From Haplosporangium gracile (taxonomy: Eukaryota; Mortierellomycota; Mortierellomycetes; Mortierellales; Mortierellaceae), in contig JAAAUF010000227.1 in NCBI GenBank assembly GCA_015499985.1, positions 804 through 44,546 on the forward strand: a stretch of 43,743 nucleotides of DNA, read 5' to 3'. Position 1 is the stretch's first letter; each line of letters begins with the position of its first letter. The notes below the pieces were generated by a model. The model saw only the letters and a list, made by a program, of their open reading frames with translations, was not told where the DNA came from and made no database searches. The position numbers were made by a program, and so were the translations under genes. This document shows positions 21,353 through 32,924 of the stretch, in pieces.

Positions 21353-24300
21353 CTAATAGTTCATCCTCAACCTTTGGTTCTCCTCTTGCAACCGCTGATT
21401 CTCCTCCTGCAGTTCCCGCGTATCAGTATACTCCTTCAGCAGACCCTCAATCTCCATCTTTTGGATCTGGAACTGTCTCAACAACTCCAAGTGCATGTTC
21501 TGAATATCATTCCTAATCCCTGCGCGGAACTCCATTAGACAGCCGTCGATCACACTCTCCAGGATCTTGGATTGGAATGACGATGGAGATGACGTTGTCC
21601 CGGTCTCTAAAGGCGGGTCGAGGGCCATAGCTAGTGCAGATGATGAGGATGTTGATGAGAGTCCCAGCGATGCGGCCGAAGCCGATGTTGTATGGTTCGA
21701 AACAGCACCATTCGCTCCGAAGGTATGACTGGCACTCATGTTAATGTTTCTATTGCTGGCACCGCCCAGTCCGACTTGCATCCAGAGGTCCCGGATAGGA
21801 GCAGCAGTGGCAGCAGCTTTTGTCACCACTGGAGCAGCAGCCGGCACCGCTGCAGGTAATGATGTAGACCAAGACCGACCAACACCTCCACCAGCACCCC
21901 CGCCCTGAGGCCTGCTCTGCTTGACGACTGTCGGCTCTGTAGGTTGGTCCAGCAATACATTCCGCACCCGATCTACAATCTGGCCTCTCAAAATCTCCAT
22001 CTTCTCCTCTGATAGAGGATCCGGTGTTCCTGGCAAAGAGGCTACGCCACCCGAGGCCATCAACGTCCCGAACGATTTCCGGCGCTTGGCGCGTGATGCC
22101 CGCGAAGGCGATTTTGAGAGCGAATCTGCTGACGAGTAATGATGGTGTTTCAATGGGTTGGTGTGCTGCTCAGGTGATAATCCACGAGTACCAGGCGATC
22201 CTGGAGGGGTATTGGCCGAAGAAGACGATGTTGAGCTCTCACCTGAGGGTGAGTGCGATTGCCTGCTCTGGAATGCAAATGGCGAAACTGTCCTCGAGTT
22301 GGGGTAGCTAGCGGAATTTGGCTGTGGCTTATCTCTGCCAGGTGTTGTCGGCATGGAGATGAATCCTGAGGGTACTGCTGTGGTTCCTTCCAAGCCTGCA
22401 GTGGGAGGAGCAGAAGGTTGAAACGATGCAAGCGTGTCACCGAGAGCGCTCTTTCCTATTGTAATAATTGCGGGTGCTGTAGGTCGTCGTACTTTGGGCA
22501 CTATTCGATCCTGCCCTGCCGTCGTCGATGGTGTGTCTTTGTCTGTTGCGCGTCTAGAGGCAAACAGGTCCATGATTCCCTTACCGCCGATCTCCGCCGA
22601 CTGAGTATCTCGAGTAGACTTGAAGATGCTGCTTCCTGAGAGGTTATTGAGAGACGGATGACTACCTGTGCCTGTCTTGAGGGGAGCTGGCCTGGTGAGA
22701 GTTGATTTGGTAACTAGCGTTGAAGGAGTGTCTCCAAGGGTATGTGACCTAGCCATTGGCGTCGTTGACACTGACCCGAGCAGCGCTTCTGATGAAAAGA
22801 GCGATGGTTTTGATCCTGCAGAGTTTTGCCGCTTGAGTGAAGAGCCATTAAGAGTTTGGTGCCTCCGCAGGGCTGCACTCCGCCTTCCCTGGAAATGGAT
22901 CGATGTGATGGGGGCATTGACGTTACTGTCGACGATAGAAATGGGTCGGTTGGTCGAACGCAAGTCGTAGAGCAAGACTTTTCCTTGGTCTGTTCCGAAT
23001 GCCATAGAGAAGCCGTCATTTTTAAATGTCACCGAGGTCAGAGCATAGTCAATGTTCCTGGTCTTAACGACACTCTTCTGGTCCACGTCGTAGAGTGTAT
23101 AGCGCTTGTCCAGACCGACTGTACAAATGAGAAATCGGTTGAAAGGACTGAAGGTCATTCCGCTGATGGGAACGTCATGCTTCTGCTCAAAGCTGTGGTA
23201 GACCGCAGAGGAGCCTGTTGATCCTGTGTCCCAGAGTCGCAATACGCCGTCATTTCCGATACCGCCTACTATTGACTTGCTGAATATCGAGTACTCCAGC
23301 TTCGACAGAATCTATTTGTTGTAGAAACAGGTTACACCTCGCATTAGATTCTATGTCTTCATTGAACCCTGGTACGCGTTCCACCCTGAAGCACTCGATT
23401 GTAACTTACAAATGAGTTAGGCGTATCCAGTCTCCCGCTGGTACCCGTCGTTCGATTGACCACGTCCAGAGCTCCAGAGTTTTGTCCGATGGCCAGCAGG
23501 GCGTCATCAGTCTTCATAGCCAGTGCATTGACTCTTGACGACATCTAAAGTTCATATAGGCAGGTAGGATACGTTAGAACAACCTACCAATATCGCCGCG
23601 TATAATTTGTCAAGAATACAGCTGGCCGATCTCATACCTCAAAGGTTTGGACTGTCCTGTTTGTTGCCGAGTCCCAAGTCATGATCCTTTGTCCGTGTGC
23701 AAAATAAAGCCTCTGATGCTTTGGTGCCCATGACATTGCCGATCTGTAATTTCCTGCTCTTGACTCCTATTATGCGTACGTAAATAATATATCAGTCTCC
23801 ATCATCGATGTTCCATTGCTGGAAGATGCTCAAAAGGCATGTAGTTGTTACCTCCAAAATAGGCTCGTTAACAAGAACTTCCTGAAACTTTCCCCGATCG
23901 TCATGCAAGAATATCCTTCCATCGTGCGCCTCTACCGCCAACATGCTGTCTATGGTTGTCCAGGAAAAATAATAACGCCAAAGAAGGCAGTAGTGAGTAT
24001 CCTCGAATCGATTTGATTCGGGTGTTCCATACAGCTACAGCTGCCTTTGTGTACTCGAGTAGGCTCAGTAACAGCACTTACTGTCAGGACTCCACCTCAG
24101 ACTCGCCATTGTGAACGTGGTCCTCTCGTTCGACATCTGAATGCCGTCAAACTGTCCAGGGATTATTGGTGTCTGCTGTTGTTTGGACGTTGTTCCAGCA
24201 TTAGCTGAAGACGAGAAGGGCGCTACTGTGCCGTTGTCGATGAACTCGTATGTGAGGACCTGTGTGCCAACAGCAGTGGCGAGTAGACAGGTTGGTTGGG

Positions 24301-24457
24301 CGGCCTGTAGACCGATGGCGGAGTGTGAGATTCCATTTGTTCCTGAGAGGAGGGTTGATGTTGTTGTTGATGGATGCTCTTCTTCAAGGGATGAGTAGGC
24401 AGTGGTGGAGTAGCTCCGTTTCCGCTGTGCGACTGGGCGTGGTTGTGCTGGATCCAT
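21353..24457 (-). CDS. NEDD1: NEDD1/GCP-WD family gamma-tubulin recruitment protein
   Basis: Five exons on the minus strand: 24457-24082, 23949-23852, 23766-23638, 23544-23410, 23311-21353; 898 aa. The first about 390 residues form a WD propeller with family-typical text, e.g. GGIGNDGVLRLWD and MTFSPFNRFLICTVGLDKRY. The middle (about 400-800) is a Ser/Pro/Thr-rich disordered linker. The C-terminus (about 820-898) is helical: ILESVIDGCLMEFRAGIRND, then QFQIQKMEIEGLL, then paired EENQRL repeats ending in RMNY, matching the NEDD1 gamma-tubulin-ring-complex-binding coil. NEDD1 recruits the gamma-tubulin complex to centrosomes and spindles. The first exon carries a low-complexity, fungus-specific N-terminal extension of about 110 residues. 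Budding and fission yeasts lack a clear NEDD1. Confidence 0.88.
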
Positions 24458-25060
24458 AACAGTGTGTGTGTGTATGCGCCTTGTCCTTGGTCCTTGTCCT
24501 GGTCTGTGAGGTTTGTTGTGCGAAAAGTGGCAAGCAATAAGCATAAAAATTATCCACGAGAAACCAAAAAAAAAAAAAAAATTGAAAGCGCAACATGTGC
24601 ATGGAACAGGAAGAACCGGAGGGGTTTTGACAAGGTAGGCAAAGTGATATCACGCCAACTGCTCATATCGTCTGCTGCCGCCGCTGGATATCAATTATTT
24701 ATATCCTTGCACGCTGCCAGTTGGCATGCCCTCCATGAACAAAGCACCTCAACATGCTGCAGATTCCAAAGGGACAGCGAAAATCACCAATTGAAGCAGG
24801 GCTGAGTAACGGTGCATTTGGGGCAGAGACAAAATGGGGGAAGGAGAGGAGGGAAGAAAGAGAGTTTGACGAGGAGAGACATGATGTCAACTCACAACAA
24901 CCTCTTGGAAGAACAAAGAAGCAATCTCGTAATGCGTACGCCAAACGTGGACATCCTTCCTTCCTTGCCGCATGAAACATACACGCACGCAACGGGATAC
25001 AACGGAAAAGGAAAGCCGCATTGTTTACTAACTTGTTTGCAAAAGAGCTACCCAAAATGT
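24458..25060 (-). other. Intergenic: NEDD1 upstream region / membrane-protein 3' end
   Basis: About 600 bp between two minus-strand genes, with a TG-rich stretch just before the NEDD1 ATG, an A-run near 24569 and purine-rich sequence at 24828-24885. It must hold the NEDD1 promoter. No gene seen. Confidence 0.45.
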
Positions 25061-25780
25061 CTAAAGTGCCTTGAGAAGAGCTCGTCCAAGGGTAACAGTG
25101 CTTGTAATAAGAGTGGCAACCTTGAGAACCTCCAACGCCACATAGATTCCATGGACTTTGGCATTCTCGGTCGGTCGTCCTTCAATGTACCGCTCACCCA
25201 CACCCCTCATCACGGGCAAGAATGTAAAGCTCTGGAAGAGATAGACAATCAATCCTGGACTGAATCGAAGCCATTGACGCCATCCCAACTGTCTGAATCC
25301 TGACGAGCCTCCTGGGACGAGTCCGCGTTGTGTGAGAAGGTACCAACCGAGGAGATCGAATGCTGCGAGGACAACCTCGACTTTGTTGAGGGCCGAGAAG
25401 ACATGTCGCCCGACGTCGATCAAGCTGCGTCTAGCAGGTGTGGGTGACAAGAACTTGACTGGTGCTTCCATAAATGAAATTGCCTATTTGTTTTCCGAAG
25501 GAACAGGATGTTGGTATTTGGAAAGTTTAGCTTTATAGTGCAAAAAAGTCGAGTTAGAGTGCACAAGAGAATATGTTACCAGGTTGGCTCCGATCCAGCA
25601 GCACTGTAGTGCGCCCATAGAGAGCAGGAGGCCCTGTCCAGTCATTCGGTTGCCATAGGGACGAGCGGCGGCAGCGAGGCCGATGGAGACGGCAGCGATG
25701 ACGCCGGTTGACTTTGTGGAGAGGACAAAGAGGGATCCTTTTGAGTGGTTGTGGCGGGAATGGAGCGGTTGGTTCTTCAT
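25061..25780 (-). CDS. Small multi-span membrane protein of unknown function (207 aa)
   Basis: Two exons on the minus strand: 25780-25580 and 25483-25061, joined by a 96-nt GT-AG intron; phase 0. I do not recognise a named family. Visible are a basic N-terminus (1-22) and about five hydrophobic segments (about 25-41, 49-71, 100-118, 147-165, 185-204). A conserved-looking core runs FMEAPVKFLSP...SLIDVGRHVFSALNKVEVVLA (about 71-106), rich in charged residues at the ends of membrane helices. The start was chosen at the ATG after which the coding-like sequence begins; no signal peptide is obvious. The C-terminus ends LGRALLKAL. A small organelle membrane protein is plausible but unproven. It is transcribed towards NEDD1, which is on the same strand. 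Confidence 0.7.
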
Positions 25781-28066
25781 GTTTGTCGAATATGAATGAG
25801 GACACAGGGTTTTTGTTGGTGCGCGAACGAAGTATTGGTTGGACAATGAGGAATAAGGAGATGAAAAGAAAGAGAAGCAAAGACGAATCACACAAAAAAA
25901 GGAGAAAAATTTGGCCTGGTTGAATCCGGGTCACGCGTTCGTACTATTTGGCGCTTCTTTTACTGCTCTTTTTTCTTCACACGCCTCAACTATTTGTTGA
26001 TCAGTTCTCGACGCGTCAACGACAAGGCTTGGAACATTTTATGACAAAGGGATAATGGATGTGATCTTTACTTTTTTATTTGGATGATTACTACATAAAA
26101 ACTAATCTACCCGACTTACCTTAGGGAAACAGGCTTAAAGGGAGGTTGACAAGGAGAAAACAGGTTGAGATACTAACAGGCGACATTGAAGAAAAAGGAA
26201 CATTTAGTATCGCGGTTCATATCTTCAAACGAAGAGTTGAGTATAAGATGCTTCTCTTGAAAGAGTAGGGCTCAGGTTTAGAATAGTCTCAACATTACAG
26301 GTGGGGTCTCCACCCATTTCAGCTTGTTGAGCTTGACATGCTTAGTATTCATCTTTGTAACTCCAATAGAAGAAAATTGAAAGGAAAAAAATGATGCTAT
26401 GGATTGTTGTTCTTACCATTTGAAATAAAACACAACGTCGAGTTCTGATTAGGGAAAACATCCTACTCGGAGACTCTTACGAGAAGTGCCTGCACCGATA
26501 AAAAGTTGAACAAACACACAAGGGTTAGTCCATCATGTTGCATTATTCATCTTGTTATCAAAAGTGGACAATGGAAAAAAGTGAAATTTCAGAAGCATGA
26601 CATATCGACATAATTAGAGTGTTTGTACGAACACATTCCGACCGCCCGTCATGCGTTACAATCATTAATAGGGGAAATGTGGTTTGTTTGATATAATTGT
26701 GTGTAGAATGTATAGAGTACTTACGTTTTCAATCAACCGAGTTAAACAGCATCCAATTAACACTGACTTGGTTGGTTGCTGGAAGATAAGAACCAAAACG
26801 CGTTTGAGATCTGGATATGACCAATTAAAGATAACGAGCGCGAGTTAATATACACGATCGGTATTCGCTGCCGTCTTTTGTGAGTTTGTGGTAAGACGCA
26901 TCCAATGTAGGAACAACGCCTGGCCGTGAGGATGAATGGAGGAAGGAGAGAGAAGGGAACTCAGACAAGGCTGAAACTGTATTTTACTCAACACAATGGT
27001 AATTCAGAAGGTGACTTTGTATATGGGTCGATCAAATCATCGTAGTAGCCGTATCTCTCTTCGGGGGAAGGACATGGGAAGTGGGGATAGTTGTAGATAT
27101 TCAATCAAGGCAATCGATGTGTGAAACGTAAACCGTACCTTATCGTGAAGCAAACATGACAAACAATATGAGTGTTGTGGATGAGAAGAGGGAGAGTGGG
27201 TGAATGAAGAGGCGGGATGAGTGTGAGGGGAAGAAGAAGAGAAAGAGATGAGAAGGAGAGAGATCTCTTTGTACTTGTTGAACTTGAAAAAGCGTTGGGA
27301 AAGAAGAGAAAGAAAAAAAAATATGCGGAGTAAAAGAAACACAAACAACAAAGCCACTGTTTACTCACGTGTAGGAAGTCGAATCGAGTCGTGTCTTTTA
27401 TGGGTGAAATGGATGGCGCTGACTTTGGATTTTTTACATTTTTTACTTGATTTTCCAGATTGACTGTGTTGGCAACATATCTGTGATTCGGCGTGCTGCA
27501 GCAAGGGGAAGACGCTTGCTGAACAGATCTTGCCTTTCGGACACCCGTTTGTTGATATTGGATCTGCGACAAAGCAACAAGGCAAAGGTCTCCATACCCC
27601 ATACTGCACCCTCTCTTTTCTAAGTAGTGAGTTAGGGTGTTTTCATGTAGAAGAAGTACAAGAGACACGTCCAGCCGGCGGAGGGCGAGAGTGTCTGTCA
27701 GTCGGCGAGGGTGAGCGAGGATGAGCGAGTGAGTGCTTGAGTGAGGCGAGAGTGAGAGTAGATTGAAGAGGGAGCAAGAAAAGTGCAAAGATGAATTTTT
27801 TCACTCTTCATTTTTTTTCATTCTTGCCTGTGTGTTTGTGTATTTCTTCGCCTCTGCTCTCATCTCTTCTCCTCTTTACCTCTTCCTCCCCCTCTTCCTT
27901 CCTTCTTCCCTCCTTCTTCTTTATCCTTTGCTTCCTCTCTTCTTTTTTCCTTCGCTTCACATCTCTTTCTAAACAGACCCACACATACTCATCCCTTGCT
28001 CACTCATCCAAGTGCACTCACTCACCTTACAACCTAAAAAAAACCAGCTTATTTGACAGGAAAATA
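25781..28066. other. Large divergent intergenic region with splice-like signals, no resolved gene
   Basis: 2.29 kb between the membrane-protein gene (-) and CK2-beta (+). On the minus strand a chain of good splice motifs is visible: donor CCTACAC|GTGAGT (27368), donor GAAAAC|GTAAGT (26725), acceptor CGGTGCAG (ends 26491), acceptor CCTAATCAG (ends 26446), donor AAATG|GTAAGA (26417) and acceptor TACAAAG (ends 26353) before a short ATG frame of 24 codons. I could not assemble a recognisable protein. 27790-28066 is the CT-rich leader of CK2-beta. A spliced non-coding RNA or small-ORF gene is possible. Confidence 0.4.
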
Positions 28067-30108
28067 ATGTCCGCATACGATCACCAGCAACAGCAGCAGC
28101 AGCTCATGCGCGCAGACAACGTCGAGGAAGAAGAAGAGGAGGAGGATGAAGAGGAGGAGGAGCAGATCCAGGGAGAGTACAACGAGGAGTACTACGGTAA
28201 GTCTCACAACTTCATCACACTTAGCCACCATGGACTCTTGTTTACACTACATGACAAAAAGTCTTCACCGCTAGACATTGGACAACCAAGCTACTCACTT
28301 GCCTGTGACTCCGAGCTGGGGATGCATCAAAAGCTGTTAATCAACCCAAACCACGCTGCTTGGGTACCTTGCGACATACGTCCGAGCTTCTTTTCATATT
28401 TGCTTCTTGTTGCGTGCTGAAGAAAAGAAGGGAAAACACACACCGTAAAAATAGCGCTCTTTGTGCTCGCGTAATGGCGATGTCGAGACAACAACGGACA
28501 GATGGGCAGGGACCTCGATTGTCCGCAATAGCAAAAACTGACCATCTAGCTCTCTTCTTTCTTTACTTCTCTCTCTATATATGACTACCACCGTTCTCCT
28601 CGCCCATCACCAAACTACCCTTTACGACATCAACAGGATCGGATGGGTCGAACGAGTCAGGACCAGAGACAATGCCATGGATCGCTTGGTTCTGCTCCCT
28701 CGGAGGTCACCAATACTTTGCCGAAGTCGCAGATGAGTTCGTGGAGGACGACTTCAACCTGACTGGACTCAACTCGATCGTCCCCTTCTACAAGGAGGCA
28801 CTAGACATGATCCTCGACCTCGAGCCAGGTAATTTGGATAACTTCTTTTACTTGCGCAAGGCTTCCTTGTATTCATTTGGACAGGTGGGTTTCAACCTTG
28901 ATTTTTTTTGTTCGTGTTCTTGTACACTGACTGACGCACTCTTTTTTCATCTTTCTGTTTTGATTACGTGAATTGTCCATAGAGGAGGACAGCACGAAGG
29001 TCCCTGATGTATCGATTGTGGAAGCATCTGCGGAGCAGCTCTATGGATTGATTCACCAACGGTTCATCGTGACACGGCAAGGACTGCAGCAGATGGTATG
29101 TCTCCCTCTCTCTTTCGCAGAGTGGGGCAACAAGGACAGTGCAAAGACAACCATGGCAAACAACAACAAATTCAACAATACAAAAAAGAACATATACGGA
29201 CGTCAAAAATCAATGAGCAAAAACGACATCGATAAACAAAGAGCTACCTCAAGAACAAACGAACAACGGCAACTAGCAAAACGAAGAACAAGTAATGGCT
29301 ACAAAACGAGCGACGAAAGGACAACAAGACAAAATGAGCGACAACAACTACAAAGGCAATGGAACTGGACCAAGCAGAGGGCAATATCATTCCGGTGTAC
29401 TATTATTCCTTCAGCAATTCAGAGACGGACTGCGGACTACAGGGAAAGGGGCTATGGAGAAGAGAAACAGACGGTGCATATGAAATCTGGGCGAATCACT
29501 GGCGCATGCCTTCGGGCAACCGATCTGCTTGTAAGCACTCAATTGACATCACATATTAACTGACTGTTTCCTTATTACTCCTTTCCTTGACCGTTAGGCT
29601 GACAAATACCAGGCTGGACATTTCGGAAGCTGCCCTCGCACCTTTTGTCAGTCAACAAACGTCGTGCCATGCGGACGCTACGATCTCCCCGGGGTCGAGA
29701 CCGTCAAGCTTTACTGCCCCAACTGCCAGGACATTTACTCACCACCCAGCTCAAGATATCACAACTTGGATGGTAATTTACATTGCGGCGCTGTATTGGC
29801 CTCTTAGGAGATAGATGCCGCATAGATGACCTATCATTTTTTTAACACATATTTTTTTCTTTCTTTATTCCATGCGATTGGTAGGCGCATACTTTGGAAC
29901 GACATTTGCACACATGCTTTTCCATATTTACCCCGAGTTGGTCCCCATCATCCCCAACAAGATCTACGCGCCTGCTATCTATGGCTTCAAGATCTCGGAG
30001 TACAGTCGCTGTGGACCACGCATGCAATGGCTCAGGAACAAGCAGGACCCCAAATTGCTGGACGCTAGTGGAAAGTTGATCAAGGATGGCGAGGACGATG
30101 ACAAGTAG
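28067..30108 (+). CDS. CKB1: Casein kinase 2 regulatory (beta) subunit
   Basis: Five exons: 28067-28196, 28637-28828, 28983-29095, 29598-29772, 29885-30108; 277 aa. After a Gln-rich and highly acidic N-terminus (residues 7-36) comes MPWIAWFCSLGGHQYFAEV, DDFNLTGLNSIVP and ALDMILDLEP, all CK2-beta hallmarks. The zinc site is CPRTFC plus CPNC: Cys157, 162, 185 and 188, with the exact 5/23/3 spacing of the family. HMLF and a YGFKI motif follow; the tail is Lys/Asp-rich. The beta dimer scaffolds and tunes the CK2 alpha catalytic subunits in nucleus and cytosol. Exon 3 joins straight from LEP to EEDSTKVPD, slightly shorter than usual. Intron 3 (502 nt) is A-rich and stop-poor in the reading frame (see findings). 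Confidence 0.95.
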
Positions 30109-31070
30109 ACACACCACAACGCTAACACACACATATCAACAACGATTTCTGGAGTTTTTCTCTTCTACCTTATACTTTGTCTCTTTTTCTGTTCTTTTTT
30201 TTTTTGTCGTTTTTTGTTCATTATCTATTTATTTTTTTCTCTTTCTTTTTTTGTCGCTGACCTTTACTTGTTCACAGTTCTTTTCTTGTCCTACCTGCTT
30301 ATCCAACAAACCCATTCATGTTCCCGCCCGGAATACAACACCAAACCAACAATAACAACCTTTGGTCTTCGCCTCGTTTCTCCCCTCTCTTACTTGGTAG
30401 CATTCATCTGGCCTCCCATGCATACCGACCTCTCATAATAACACCAGCACTTTTTTTCCTTTCCTTGTCCCTTCTGTGTGTGTTGAACGTAAATGGAACA
30501 ATGATACATCATTTGAATGAGCTGAAAGTACAGGCAAAGAAGCATTGGGTCATGGCAAGAGGTATCTCTCCACTCTTTCTCGTGATTCCTTTGTGAACCA
30601 ATCCATATGAGTTCTCATAAGGATTAATTATCTTTTTGCCGAGATTGATGAATGGGGTATTCTTTGAAGCAGCGGAGAAAAATAGAGGAAGAAAGGGTGA
30701 ACTGTTGTTGTTTTTTTCGCAGTTTCATCTTTTCTTTTCTTCTTGCTTTTTTTTTTCTCGTTGCTTTTTTTTGATAGGTACCCTTGACTGCACACAGGGC
30801 CGCGACAGCGATTAGGCACTTGCTTTGTCATTCTGGCAGTATTGCAGCTCATACACTTTTCCCTCTCTTTTCTGTTGCGTACACTTTAGTGAGGTTTATA
30901 ATGGAGAAAAAATGAATACATATTAAACGGTTGAGGTAGCATGTTGCCTAAATTATCGAAAGCGTATAGTTGGCCATGGTCACGATCCTGCGCTTTTTCA
31001 CCATTCGTTTCTAGAGATGACATTGGGTAGGATGTGTGTGTGTGTGTGTGTGTGTGTGGTGTGAGGTGGT
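30109..31070. other. Convergent 3' intergenic region (CK2-beta / KDSR)
   Basis: About 960 bp of T-rich 3' flank, with a (TG)n tract at 31032-31058 close to the KDSR stop. No coding frame is supported. Confidence 0.5.
31032..31058. repeat. (TG)n microsatellite
   Basis: About 13 tandem TG dinucleotides immediately 3' of the KDSR stop codon, probably in its 3' UTR. Confidence 0.9.
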
Positions 31071-32924
31071 TTACAGCTCCTTCTTTAGGTTCTTCTTGCC
31101 GTGCTTGAGGACCTTGCCATCTGCCTCCCACAAGAACGAAGTGGCACCGATCTATGGTTGTCGAGTAAAATAATTTATATTCGTATTAGATCAAGCAATT
31201 GTCTTTTTATCACGGTGCATTGAAAAAAAAAAAAAAAAAAACATAACCCAAGAAATATGAACAAGAACAAGAGACAAGGGCACTTACGGGGACGATGAGC
31301 CCAAGAATGTAATCCCATCCAATGTTGGCATAAGGCGTAACACCCTTGGAAGCGACTCTCAAAAAGTGGGTATCGAAATCAGTTGTGACCGCAAAGTACC
31401 CCTTTCTTAAACCCTTCAACATGCCCTTAGCCGCATCCTCGGGCGTCAATCCCGTGGTGCCCTCAATCTCACGCGTCAAGAGGGGCTTGGTGATATTCTC
31501 GCTCTCATATCCGGGCGAGAACATGGTGCCCGGGTAGTAGATCTGGGTGGTGATGCCGTGGAGGTGGCCCTCGCTGCGGAGAGCTTCGGCCAAACCGCGG
31601 AGGGCGAATTTTGTGGGACAGTAGGAAGCGTAGCCGACAAGGCCGACTAGTCCGAGGGTTGAGGATGTCATCACGATCTTACCCTTCACACCCTCCTCTA
31701 CCATGCGCTTGTAAGCCTCCTGTTGAGTTGTCGTGGTCACGGTCAATAATGATATATGAAAATAATCAGCAAAGACATTATAAAACATACATTTCAATTT
31801 AACTTCCTTTCACCTATCCAAAAAAAAAACAAAAAAAAATGCGAAACACTTACGTGGGCGGTATAGAGGGTACCAAAGTAGTTGACCTTCATCTGCCACT
31901 CAAAATCCTCAATGGGAGCCTCGTTAAAGAAGCGAGGGATTGCGGTTCCAGCACAGGTCATCACAATATCGGGAACACGTCCTCCATGCAAGGTTGAGGC
32001 CTCGTCTAGTGCACGAATCGCCTGCTCTCTGTCCGTCAAATCTGCGCTCACCCAATGGAATTTTTGCTCGCTCTTGACCTTGCGCGTTGCTGCTGCCTCC
32101 TATTTCAAATTTGAGGGAGGAAGAAGAAAATAGAAAGAGAAACGAAGGTCAATGTTCCCGCATGTGCATATGGGGGCGTGTGGGTGTGCTTGGAGAAGCA
32201 TACATGGCGTAGTATTTCCGCATATGTAAATAAAGTTAGTTAGGGATTGGAAAAACATGTCACTTTACCTTCATGAGTTCAACGGTCTCTTTGAGAGGTC
32301 CTTCCTTGCGGGCGATAATAGTGACATGGGCACCCTGCTTTGCCAACTCGATAGCCACAGCCCTTCCGAGGCCGACACTTCCTCCTGTCAAGTAGACGTG
32401 CTATTATGGCCATCAATGAAAAAAAAACAAACAAACAAAAAAAAGACGTTGCATTTTACAAAATGGAGTAAGTTAGTCCAAATGAACTCTTATCTATTGG
32501 CCTTCCAATGTTTTGATTCACTCCCAGGGCTAGATGGATGATGATGTCGCTTGATAGTCAAAGCGTGGCGTGGTATGGCAGAGGGTGTGGGCTTTGCACA
32601 TTCCTACTTTATATGTGTCGTGATAGCATTATTTTAATCCATTTTCAATCCCAAGCTATTATGTAGACGTCCGGTTCAACCTCCAATACCCCTTCGTTCC
32701 TCTACAGCCCCTTCAGAATACACGAAAAAAATAATTAAGAGTAGAGCGCTGAAAAATACCTTGCCCTCGGGGTTGAATTGGCTGCCGCGGACGAGGTTAT
32801 GGATGACGGTGATGAGAGGTGAGAGGGCCAAGAGGATGAACAGGTTCGCGCAGACGGATTCGAAAGCCGTCATCTGGGCGCGGTTGGTCAATGACCATAG
32901 CAAGTCGGCGGGGGACCAGACCAT
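31071..32924 (-). CDS. TSC10: 3-ketodihydrosphingosine reductase (SDR family)
   Basis: Five exons on the minus strand: 32924-32760, 32400-32269, 32099-31854, 31719-31288, 31151-31071; 351 aa. An N-terminal membrane segment (about 22-45) precedes the SDR Rossmann fold with TGGSVGLG (60-67). CAGTAIPRFF is the NAG-equivalent region, and the catalytic motif is YCPTK (Tyr214, Lys218) with the Ser pair in MTSSTLG upstream. PGTMFSPGYESEN matches the KDSR/Tsc10 substrate loop better than generic SDRs. The enzyme reduces 3-ketosphinganine to sphinganine with NADPH on the cytosolic face of the ER, the second step of sphingolipid synthesis. The tail is Lys-rich (LKHGKKNLKKEL), ending in a possible dilysine-like ER signal. 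All introns are GT-AG with phase 0. Confidence 0.9.

Noticed and set aside
26430..26510. tRNA or snRNA-like fold near 26460-26500
   Set aside because: Small stems only; no T-loop GTTCGA motif, no intact cloverleaf and no match to U1, U2, U4, U5 or U6 signatures.
27791..28066. In-frame extension upstream of CK2-beta
   Set aside because: Phe/Ser/Leu-rich text from a pyrimidine tract; the acidic N-terminus starting at 28067 is typical of the family.
28829..28884. Extending CK2-beta exon 2 to the later donor at 28885
   Set aside because: It would insert a non-family segment after LEP; the donor at 28829 gives the expected LEP-EED junction.
31032..31058. CRISPR-like or other array structure at tandem repeats
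   Set aside because: These are simple dinucleotide microsatellites without spacers.
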